Source: an uncultured Paracoccaceae bacterium
GTDB taxonomy: Bacteria > Pseudomonadota > Alphaproteobacteria > Rhodobacterales > Rhodobacteraceae
DNA: 64,000 bases
Reading direction: 5' to 3'
NCBI GenBank assembly: GCA_947492825.1
Contig: CANLNT010000002.1
Coordinates: forward strand, 318,501 to 382,500
Shown here piece by piece: positions 40,972 to 48,037 of the stretch (its first letter is position 1; each line of letters starts with the position of its first letter). The notes under the pieces were generated by a model that saw only the letters and a program-made list of their open reading frames with translations, had not been told where the DNA came from and did no database searches. The position numbers and the translations under genes are program-made.

Positions 40972-41802
40972 ATGTCCGCCCCGCCTCCCTTGACCGACCG
41001 CGCCGCCCTTTTGGCACACCGCAAACGCGCCGCCAAAAACCCGGCGTTGTTCCTGCACGAATGGGTGGCAGACGAGGTTAATGAAAGACTACAAGAGGTT
41101 AACAGAACCTTTACCGACATCGCGATTGTCACGCCTTGGCCGCAGGTTTGGATATCGCGGTTTCCAGATGCGCGGATTATTACGGACGATGACGTGCTGA
41201 ACCTTGAACCGGCGCGGTTTGACCTCGTGATCCATGCGCTAACGCTGCATTGGGCCAATGATCTGGTCGGCCAACTGGTCCAGTGCCGCCGCGCGCTACG
41301 CCCCGATGGTTTGTTCATTGGCACCCTCTTTGGCGGTGAAACCCTGACAGAGCTTCGGACCGCTTTGGCCCAGGCAGAGGTGGCCGTAACCGGCGGATTG
41401 TCCCCGCGCATCGCGCCAATGGCAGAGATCCGCGATCTAGGCGGTTTGCTGCAAAGGGCGGGCTTTGCGCTGCCGGTTGCAGATTCTGTGACCGTACCGG
41501 TGGAATACGAATCTCCGCTGCATCTGATGCGTGATCTGCGCGCCATGGGTGAAACGAATGCCCTGTCAGATCGGTTAAGATCCTTCACCCGCCGTGAACT
41601 GGTTAACAAAGTGCAAGACTTCTATGTGCATACAATGTGCATGGATTGTGCACGCTATTTGGCCACCTTCGATGTCGTAAACCTGACCGGCTGGGCCCCT
41701 GCCGAAAGCCAGCCCAAACCGCTGCGCCCCGGAAGTGCGAAGGCGCGGCTCGCCGATGCCTTGGGTGTGCCGGAACACGACCCAAACACATCCAAATCAT
41801 GA
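40972..41802 (+). CDS. SAM-dependent methyltransferase, NDUFAF5/BioC-like
   Basis: Class I methyltransferase of 276 residues similar to the alphaproteobacterial relatives of the complex I assembly factor NDUFAF5: FHEWVADEV-type start (ALFLHEWVADEVNERLQ), FDLVIHALTLHWANDLVGQLV, SPRIAPMAEIRDLGGLLQRAGF, LMRDLRAMGETNAL, and NLTGWAPAESQPKPLRPGSA at the end. Odd: at about residues 219-231 the usual polar segment is replaced by VHTMCMDCARY, encoded by an 11-bp TGTGCAT repeat. No signal peptide. Divergent from comF, 40 to 58 bp before hemH. Confidence 0.85.
   Translation: MSAPPPLTDRAALLAHRKRAAKNPALFLHEWVADEVNERLQEVNRTFTDIAIVTPWPQVWISRFPDARIITDDDVLNLEPARFDLVIHALTLHWANDLVGQLVQCRRALRPDGLFIGTLFGGETLTELRTALAQAEVAVTGGLSPRIAPMAEIRDLGGLLQRAGFALPVADSVTVPVEYESPLHLMRDLRAMGETNALSDRLRSFTRRELVNKVQDFYVHTMCMDCARYLATFDVVNLTGWAPAESQPKPLRPGSAKARLADALGVPEHDPNTSKS
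41625..41653 (+). repeat. three TGTGCAT-like heptamers at exact 11-bp spacing inside a coding region
   Basis: TGTGCAT at 41625 and 41636 and TGTGCAC at 41647, each start 11 bp from the last, within the methyltransferase gene and about 200 bp upstream of hemH. Same heptamer and same period as the arrays at 12034 and 58476. Confidence 0.6.
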
Positions 41803-41860
41803 TGCGTATCGTAAACACTAGGAACCGCGACTTGGGCGGGATATGGAACGGAGCATGACG

Positions 41861-42937
41861 ATGTTCGACGACACCACACAAGAGCGTCCTGCGACGTGTC
41901 CGATGCATGCCCCGGCGGATCATCCGGCGATCAAACCCGCGCGGATCGGCATCCTTTTGGCGAACCTTGGGACGCCTGATGGAACCGACTATTGGTCGAT
42001 GCGTCGCTACCTGAATGAATTTCTGTCAGACAAGCGCGTCGTTGATTATTCCGCCTGGCTTTGGCAGCCGCTGTTGCAGCTTATCATCCTGACAAAACGG
42101 CCTTTTTCCTCGGGCGCTGCTTATAAATCCATCTGGAACGAAGAGGCTGATGAAAGCCCGCTTTTGACCATCACCAAGGCCCAGACCGCCGCTATCAAGG
42201 AACAGATGATCGCGCGATATGGTGATGATGTGCGGGTCGATTTTTGCATGCGCTACGGTAACCCATCGACGAAATCGAAGGTCCGCGAAATGGTCGAAGC
42301 GGGCTGCCAGAAGATCCTGTTCTTCCCGCTCTATCCGCACTACGCTGGGGCGACGTCAGCCACCGCAAACGACCAGTTCTTTCGCGCCTTGATGGAAGAA
42401 AAGTGGCAACCGATTACCCGCACGGTCGAACCTTACTATGCTGATCCGGCTTATATCGACGCGCTCGCCCAATCCATCGAACGGGCCTATCAAGCTGCTG
42501 AAACCAAACCGGAAAAGCTGATCTGCTCTTATCACGGGGTGCCGGAACGCTACCTGCGCGAAGGTGATCCCTATCATTGCCAATGTCAGAAAACGACGCG
42601 GCTCTTGAAGGAACGGTTGGGCTGGGACGACACCCAGATCGTGACCACGTTCCAAAGCCGTTTCGGGCCAGAGGAATGGCTGAAACCCTATACTGTTCAA
42701 GAGGTTGCGCGTCTGGCGGAGGAGGAGGGCGTCAAAAACATCGCCGTCTGCGCCCCGGCCTTTTCTGCCGATTGCATCGAAACGCTGGAAGAGATCAACG
42801 AAGAGATCAAGGAAAGCTTCGAAGAGGCAGGCGGTGAGCAGTTTACCTACATTCCCTGCCTCAACGACGACGCCGCGCATATCGACGCGCTTTGCGGTGT
42901 AATTGACCGCAATTTGGCAGGCTGGATGCCCAGCTAA
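41861..42937 (+). CDS. hemH: ferrochelatase
   Basis: Inserts Fe2+ into protoporphyrin IX, the last haem step. The 358-residue protein shows ILLANLGTPDGTDYWSMRRYLNEFLSD, FPLYPHYAGATSATANDQF, LICSYHGVPERYLREGDPY with the active-site His, TTFQSRFGPEEWLKPYT and VCAPAFSADCIETLEEINEE with the conserved Glu. Three ATGs compete (41843, 41855, 41861); the last has GGAG seven bases upstream. An N-terminal CPMHAPADHP stretch is unusual. Its stop overlaps that of the convergent DeoR gene by four bases. Confidence 0.96.
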   Translation: MFDDTTQERPATCPMHAPADHPAIKPARIGILLANLGTPDGTDYWSMRRYLNEFLSDKRVVDYSAWLWQPLLQLIILTKRPFSSGAAYKSIWNEEADESPLLTITKAQTAAIKEQMIARYGDDVRVDFCMRYGNPSTKSKVREMVEAGCQKILFFPLYPHYAGATSATANDQFFRALMEEKWQPITRTVEPYYADPAYIDALAQSIERAYQAAETKPEKLICSYHGVPERYLREGDPYHCQCQKTTRLLKERLGWDDTQIVTTFQSRFGPEEWLKPYTVQEVARLAEEEGVKNIAVCAPAFSADCIETLEEINEEIKESFEEAGGEQFTYIPCLNDDAAHIDALCGVIDRNLAGWMPS

Positions 42938-43677
42938 CCGGGTGTCACCACTGACAAACCCTTTTTACGATAAGGGGTTAGGGCCGATCGGTCCTCTGCA
43001 ATCAGGCTGTGGACCTTTTCGGTCGGTAAAACCGGAAAGTGCGCGGCAGTTCCCAGCTTTTCCCCAGTGACGGCAATCGCGACCTGGTCGCTGAAGGCTG
43101 CCATGGTGGCTTTGACTTCCGCCTCGCCTGCGTCAAACGCCGTGACGCCAGCATCGGCATCCAGCCCGCAAGTACCCAGAAACAGCCAATGGGCCTGCAG
43201 ATTTGTGATCGCGGCGCGGGTTTCTCGGCCAAGGCAAGCGCCTAGGCCGGGGTGATAGTTCCCACCCAACATGATAAGCCGCAAATCGCTGCGCCCGATC
43301 AGCAAATGTGCAATATCTGGCGCGTTGGTAGCAATGGTCAGATTCATGTCTGTTGGTAGAGCGCGCGCAATCGCGGTGTTGGTGCTGCCAGCGTCGATCA
43401 TCACCGTTTGCCCCGGCTGCAATAGGGTCACTGCCGTCTGCGCCAACCGGGTCTTTTCTGCCGAAAGATGATCGTGCCGTACCGCCAGTTTACCGGCCGA
43501 GGGCGCAACAGCCCCGCCATAAACCCGCTGACACAGGCCCGCCGATGCCATCTGTCGCAAGTCACGTCGGATCGTATCCTCTGACAGGTCAAATCGCTGC
43601 GCAAGGTCTCGCGCGATGACGCGGCCTGCGCGGTCAAGTTCGCTTTGGATGATCTGTTTGCGCTGGGCAGTCAGCAT
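42934..43677 (-). CDS. DeoR/GlpR family transcriptional regulator
   Basis: A 247-residue DeoR repressor: helix-turn-helix MLTAQRKQIIQSELDRAGRVIARDLAQRFDLSEDTIRRDLRQM, then the sugar-phosphate sensor domain with MIDAGSTNTAIARALP, ATNAPDIAH and MLGGNYHPGLGACLG. Typical effectors are phosphorylated sugars. AAGGG precedes the ATG at 43675-43677. Divergent from an MFS transporter with direct repeats in the short shared promoter. Confidence 0.92.
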   Translation of the reverse strand: MLTAQRKQIIQSELDRAGRVIARDLAQRFDLSEDTIRRDLRQMASAGLCQRVYGGAVAPSAGKLAVRHDHLSAEKTRLAQTAVTLLQPGQTVMIDAGSTNTAIARALPTDMNLTIATNAPDIAHLLIGRSDLRLIMLGGNYHPGLGACLGRETRAAITNLQAHWLFLGTCGLDADAGVTAFDAGEAEVKATMAAFSDQVAIAVTGEKLGTAAHFPVLPTEKVHSLIAEDRSALTPYRKKGLSVVTPG

Positions 43678-43693
43678 TGTGGCCCTTTCGAAG

Positions 43694-43733
43694 TGCAATG
43701 ATGTCTTGCACGTTCTGCACGTTTATGCAAGTT
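43694..43733. promoter_or_regulatory. direct repeats between DeoR and MFS genes
   Basis: TGCACGTT at 43707 and 43716 and TGCAAGTT at 43726, with a weaker TGCAATGA at 43694, all in one orientation and 9-13 bp apart. DeoR-family proteins usually bind such direct repeats; this is the probable operator for both genes. It differs in core and spacing from the 11-bp TGTGCAT arrays. Confidence 0.55.
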
Positions 43734-43759
43734 ACTACCGAAATTTGAAGGGTCTTCCC

Positions 43760-44923
43760 ATGACGCTCTCGTCCCACCTTGCCCCGCATCAACGTGTTTT
43801 TGCGTCGTTTGCGATATATGCCTTCGGACTTGGTCAAATCTACCCACGCCTACCCGCCGTAAAGGATCAGATGGGCATTGAAGAGGGTGCATTGGGTCTT
43901 GCCCTGATGGGCTTGGCGCTTGGCACGCTGGTCGCCTTGACGTTTGGTGCCTCTGTTGTCGAACGATTGGGTCATCGACGCACAGTGTTGTGGCTGACGC
44001 CTGCACAATCGGTGCTTTTTGCGATTGCAATTTTCGCACCGGGGCCCGTTGCGCTGTTCCTCTTGTTGATCCCAGCTGGGTTAACCATCGGCGCGCTTGA
44101 GATTGTCATCAACGTGGAGGCTGACCGGACAGAGGCCGAGCTTGGCCGCCGGATCATGAACCGCGCCCATGCGTTTTGGAGCATCGGGTTCTTTGGCGCA
44201 GGTATCTTTGGTGCGCTGATGGCCCAGATAGGTATTTCGCCGCAGCTTCACATGATACTTGTTGTGCCTTTGGTCACAGGGGCGATTTGGCTTCTGTTGT
44301 CCGACTTTCAGCCGGCTTCGAAACGCGGAACAGATACCAATGGCGATGCGCCAACCTTTGCGCGGCCAAGCCGTGCGATTTTGGTGCTGGTTGGGATCTC
44401 AATCTCAGCGATGCTGCTTGAAGGTGCTTCGATTGATTGGTCGGCAATCTACATGGTGTCTGTCTTTGCGACCGCACCTTTCATGGGTGGCCTTGCCATT
44501 GCTGCAGCGGCGCTGTCCCAGGCGGTGGTACGCTATTTCGCTGACCGTTTTGTCGATCGGTTCAACCCTGTGCGGGTTGCGCGCACTATGCAGGCGATGA
44601 TGGCGCTGGGTGTAATCGCGGTCTTTTTTGCCTGGCACCCGGTGGTCGGATTGATCGGGTTCGGCCTGATTGGGGCGGGCACAAGCGTGATGTTCCCGCT
44701 GACCATGTCAGCTGCCGCGCAGCGCAGCGACCGGCCCGCCGCTGTCAATGTGGCAGCTTTGGCACAGTTTTCGTTTGTCGCATTTCTTCTCGGCCCGCCA
44801 TTGCTGGGCTTTGTCGCAGAGCACTTCGGCCTGCGCTGGACCTTCGGTGTTGGCCTCCCGCTGGTCTTGATCAGCATGGCACTGTCAGGCGCGCTGGAAC
44901 CCAAAAAGGTGGAGTCGCCTTAA
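43760..44923 (+). CDS. MFS transporter
   Basis: Major facilitator protein of 387 residues, about twelve helices. YAFGLGQIYPRLPAVKDQMGIEEGALGLALMGLALGTLVAL opens the first half and VERLGHRRTVLWLTPAQ is the loop 2-3 motif. The FADRFVDRFNPVRVARTMQA segment is the equivalent loop in the second half. The group resembles YbjJ-type permeases of unknown substrate; linkage to a DeoR regulator suggests a sugar or sugar derivative. ATG at 43760 has GAAGGG upstream; longer frames overlap the DeoR gene. Confidence 0.88.
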   Translation: MTLSSHLAPHQRVFASFAIYAFGLGQIYPRLPAVKDQMGIEEGALGLALMGLALGTLVALTFGASVVERLGHRRTVLWLTPAQSVLFAIAIFAPGPVALFLLLIPAGLTIGALEIVINVEADRTEAELGRRIMNRAHAFWSIGFFGAGIFGALMAQIGISPQLHMILVVPLVTGAIWLLLSDFQPASKRGTDTNGDAPTFARPSRAILVLVGISISAMLLEGASIDWSAIYMVSVFATAPFMGGLAIAAAALSQAVVRYFADRFVDRFNPVRVARTMQAMMALGVIAVFFAWHPVVGLIGFGLIGAGTSVMFPLTMSAAAQRSDRPAAVNVAALAQFSFVAFLLGPPLLGFVAEHFGLRWTFGVGLPLVLISMALSGALEPKKVESP

Positions 44924-44927
44924 CGGC

Positions 44928-45524
44928 TCAGATCAGCAGGACCTGCGTGCCCACACCGGTCATCGCAAAGAGTTCGGCGATATGCTCATTGTAAAGCCCG
45001 ATGCAGCCATTTGATGACCGCCGCCCAATCTTGCGCGTATCGTGCGTGCCGTGGATGCGGTAATACTGCCACGACAAATAAAGCGCGTGCGTGCCCAGCG
45101 GATTGTCTGGTCCGGGGCCAATGTATTCGGGCCACTCTGGATTGCGTTCGCGCATCGACGGGGTTGGGCGCCAATCGGGTCCTTCCACCTTGCGGATCAC
45201 TTCAGTCCGGCCTTTGCGAGTGAGATCCTCGGTCAGCGGAACTGATGTGGGATACAGCTTGTAGATTGATTGATCCTCGGACCAGAAATGCAGCGCGCGA
45301 CTTTGCAAGTCACATAGGATCGCACCACCTTTCAGGCTGCTGAAATAGGGCTGCCAATCCAGCGAGCGAAAGCTTGAGATGTTGCGCTGCACAGCGCCGC
45401 TGATGTCGCCTTCGACCTCGGTGCTGCCTGCTGTCTGGGCCACGGCGCCGGTGCCCACAGCGGCAGCAGAGGCGGCCAGAAACCCACGGCGCGACAAGTT
45501 GCTCTTTTTGTCCTCGTTCATCAC
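44928..45524 (-). CDS. L,D-transpeptidase (YkuD), Tat-exported
   Basis: Cell-wall enzyme of 198 residues that forms 3-3 cross-links or attaches proteins to peptidoglycan. The leader LSRRGFLAASAAAVGTGAVAQ is a twin-arginine signal. The YkuD catalytic motif is complete: HGTHDTRKIGRRSSNGCIGLYN with His and Cys. NPEWPEYIGPGPDNPLGTHALYLSW matches the ErfK/YbiS group. Convergent with the MFS gene, four bases apart, and divergent from the CAP-domain gene. Confidence 0.92.
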   Translation of the reverse strand: MMNEDKKSNLSRRGFLAASAAAVGTGAVAQTAGSTEVEGDISGAVQRNISSFRSLDWQPYFSSLKGGAILCDLQSRALHFWSEDQSIYKLYPTSVPLTEDLTRKGRTEVIRKVEGPDWRPTPSMRERNPEWPEYIGPGPDNPLGTHALYLSWQYYRIHGTHDTRKIGRRSSNGCIGLYNEHIAELFAMTGVGTQVLLI

Positions 45525-45682
45525 ACAATCCTTTCGGCGGATATCGGTTTGCGGTCATCTAAGCACTTGCCCTGCGCCCCGCAAATCAAAGATATGTCAG
45601 AACGGCAGGCCATTGCCGATGTGTGTTTGATGTGCCGCGCCCAAAACGCTAAGACAGGCGAAAGTTAAAGGTGGATCAGGCA

Positions 45683-46258
45683 ATGTTGCGACGTGAAGTG
45701 TTGATGGGGCTGGGTGCCTTTGGTCTTGCAGGATGCGCGGGAAATACATCCGACCGGATCGGGCCTGACGGGCTGCCGTTGCCGCAAGTCTACAACATTG
45801 GACCGGAAGACACCGACGACATCCAGTTTCGGATGCTCGATAGCATTAATACGCTGCGCGGAGCAGCGGGTGTGCCGCCGGTAGCGCTTGATTCACAGTT
45901 GAACGCAGCCGCTGCAACTCATGCACGCGATATGTCGATCCAGAACCGTCCTTGGCTGTTTGGGTCTGACGGATCATCGCCGCTTGACCGTGCGCGGCGC
46001 GTCGGATTCCGGGGTCGCGTAACCGGTGAGAACATTTCCGAAAGCTACGAGACAGAGCTTGAGACCTTGGCTGCATGGATGCGCCAACCGGATACCCGTG
46101 CCGTTGTGCTTGATGCGCAAGCGCGGCGCATGGGGTTTGCCTGGTTTCAAGAGCCTGCGGGCAAGCTGTGGTGGACGCTGACAATGGGCAGCGACCCCGC
46201 ACTGACCCAGCCTATCCCGTCATCCAGCCCTTTCACAACGCCCGCGGTGACGAACTAA
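45683..46258 (+). CDS. CAP (SCP-like) domain lipoprotein
   Basis: Exported protein of 191 residues. The leader MLRREVLMGLGAFGLAGCAGN ends in a lipobox (LAGC), so it should be anchored in a membrane. The CAP domain begins MLDSINTLRGAAGVPPVALDSQLNAAAATHARDMS, continues RVGFRGRVTGENISESYETEL and ends with AWFQEPAGKLWWTLTMG. Function of bacterial CAP proteins is largely unknown. A GTG four codons upstream is possible. Convergent and overlapping by four bases with a second L,D-transpeptidase. Confidence 0.86.
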   Translation: MLRREVLMGLGAFGLAGCAGNTSDRIGPDGLPLPQVYNIGPEDTDDIQFRMLDSINTLRGAAGVPPVALDSQLNAAAATHARDMSIQNRPWLFGSDGSSPLDRARRVGFRGRVTGENISESYETELETLAAWMRQPDTRAVVLDAQARRMGFAWFQEPAGKLWWTLTMGSDPALTQPIPSSSPFTTPAVTN

Positions 46259-46755
46259 GGGTAAATGTAGACGAGGGTGCCGTTCTTCACCATCGCGTAC
46301 ATCTCTTCCATCTCTTCATTGGTCACCGCGATACACCCCCAGGTCCAATCGCTTTCGCCGACATATTCGTCTGGCGTTCCATGAAAGAAAATGTCGCCAC
46401 CGGGGCTGTGACCCATTGCCTTGGCCTTCGCGATATCATCGGCATTGGGGTAAGAAATTCCAAGTGACAGATGAAAGCGGCTCGCAGGATTGCGTCTGTC
46501 GATCCGATAGGCACCTTCTGGTGTTCTCCCGTCGCCCTCGATCTCTTTGTGACCTTCGGGCGAGAAGCCAAGCTCAAAGCGGTAGGCGGCAAGCTGCGTA
46601 TCGTTGTGCAAAAGCTGCATCACGCGCGCGCCCTTGAACACCTGAATGCGGGTGACTTCCGGTCCGTTGTAACGCCTGAACTTCGATGGTGTACACGCCG
46701 TCACGAGCGCGGAAACCGCGCCCAAAAGCATGAAACGTCTTGAAAAAAACTGCAC
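46255..46755 (-). CDS. L,D-transpeptidase family protein (murein peptide type), lipoprotein
   Basis: YkuD-domain protein of 166 residues with leader FSRRFMLLGAVSALVTACTPS (lipobox TAC). The catalytic region is GHSPGGDIFFHGTPDE followed by WTWGCIAVTNEEMEEMY with His and Cys; RTPEGAYRIDRRNP is also typical. I chose the GTG at 46753-46755 because AGGA lies seven bases upstream and it gives a complete signal peptide; the long upstream frame would enter the RNA methyltransferase gene. An ATG eight codons downstream is the alternative. Confidence 0.85.
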   Translation of the reverse strand: MQFFSRRFMLLGAVSALVTACTPSKFRRYNGPEVTRIQVFKGARVMQLLHNDTQLAAYRFELGFSPEGHKEIEGDGRTPEGAYRIDRRNPASRFHLSLGISYPNADDIAKAKAMGHSPGGDIFFHGTPDEYVGESDWTWGCIAVTNEEMEEMYAMVKNGTLVYIYP

Positions 46756-46796
46756 TGTCCTGCCCCGGTCTTTGCCGATTTGAAATATCCATACAG

Positions 46797-46821
46797 CAAA
46801 ACCGCCACTCAAGGTAGCGGT
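46797..46821 (-). terminator. terminator of the RNA methyltransferase gene
   Basis: Minus strand ACCGCTAC, loop CTTGA, GTGGCGGT then TTT: eight-bp stem with one G-U pair, 16 bases after the stop. Confidence 0.65.
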
Positions 46822-46837
46822 CAGTGGCTTTGCATCA

Positions 46838-48037
46838 TCACGGACGTGTGAATTGCGCCGCAACCTCGACATGGGTGGACCAGCGGAACTGATCAACCAC
46901 CTGAACCCAGTCCAAAGCAAAACCCGCATGCACCAAGGTTGCGGCGTCGCGGGCAAAAGTGACCGGATTGCATGACACCATCGCGATACGTGGAACGTCA
47001 GACTGTCCAAGTGGCTTGATCTGCGCCTCGGCACCGGCGCGTGGCGGGTCGATGACGACGGCCTCAACATGGCGGAACTCATCAGGTTCCAGTGGGCGGC
47101 GGAACAGATCACGTGTCTCGGTGGTGACCTGTTTCAGACCTTGCGCATTGCGCCAACCGCGATCAAGCGCTGCGAGCATCGCATCCTCACCTTCAACGGC
47201 GTGGACCTCTGCGCGTTCGGCAAGTGGCATGGTGAAGGTGCCGCAACCGGCAAAAAGGTCAGTGATGCGGCTTGCGCTGCCGACTGCGTTTTGCACGGCC
47301 TTCAAAAGGGCCGCCTCACCATCAGCGGTGGCCTGCAGAAACGCGCCTGGCGGCGGCGTGACATCTGCTGCGCCAAAAGTCTGATGTGGTGGATGCATTG
47401 TGACAACGGGTTCATCCATCCACGTCAGTCGCGCGATGGGTTTGCCTTGGACAAAACTCGCCAGCTTGATGCGTAGATCCGGCGTCAGGGGCAGCTCTGT
47501 TCCGATGTGGATATCTGCGCCTGCCACGCTATCGGTGACGGTCAACGCGATCTCGGCTTTGCGAGACGCCGCGTTGACCGTCAGTTGTTCTAGCTGAGGG
47601 AAAAGCGCCACCAGCGCTGGCGTCAACAATTGACAATCGGGCACCGGGATCAGGGTATCCGACCCGCGCCCGTGAAAACCCACCATTGCCCCCTTTTTGG
47701 TGCGTTTGCCCGCAAGCTTTGCACGGCGGCGCGACCTTGGCGGAGAGGTATGAACTGGCAGAAAATCGGGTGCCAGCCCATGCGCGCCCAGCGCCTTTTG
47801 CACGATCGAAAGCTTCCAATCGCTTACAAAATCATCCGCTGCGTGTTGCATCGCGCATCCGCCGCAGCTTTTGAAATGGCGACATGGCGGCGCGACACGT
47901 ACAACCGACGGCGTCAGCACCCTGACCGCATCATCGGCCACCTCAATCTGCTCGCCCGGTAGAACACGCGGGACAAAGTCACCCTGATCGGTGCGGCCCA
48001 TGCCAAGATGGGTCAGGCTTTCGACGGTCACAGACAT
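46838..48037 (-). CDS. 23S rRNA/tRNA (uracil-5-) methyltransferase family (RumA-like)
   Basis: Iron-sulfur SAM methyltransferase of 399 residues. N-terminal TRAM-like part (SLTHLGMGRTDQGDFVPRVLPGEQIEV), then the [4Fe-4S] cysteines in PPCRHFKSCGGCAMQHA, the SAM site DLFAGCGTFTMPLAE and the catalytic VIDPPRAGAEAQIK ... MVSCNPVTFARD with the nucleophile Cys. RlmD, RlmC and TrmA cannot be told apart safely. The start follows the stop of the upstream ABC gene with no gap. Confidence 0.9.
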   Translation of the reverse strand: MSVTVESLTHLGMGRTDQGDFVPRVLPGEQIEVADDAVRVLTPSVVRVAPPCRHFKSCGGCAMQHAADDFVSDWKLSIVQKALGAHGLAPDFLPVHTSPPRSRRRAKLAGKRTKKGAMVGFHGRGSDTLIPVPDCQLLTPALVALFPQLEQLTVNAASRKAEIALTVTDSVAGADIHIGTELPLTPDLRIKLASFVQGKPIARLTWMDEPVVTMHPPHQTFGAADVTPPPGAFLQATADGEAALLKAVQNAVGSASRITDLFAGCGTFTMPLAERAEVHAVEGEDAMLAALDRGWRNAQGLKQVTTETRDLFRRPLEPDEFRHVEAVVIDPPRAGAEAQIKPLGQSDVPRIAMVSCNPVTFARDAATLVHAGFALDWVQVVDQFRWSTHVEVAAQFTRP

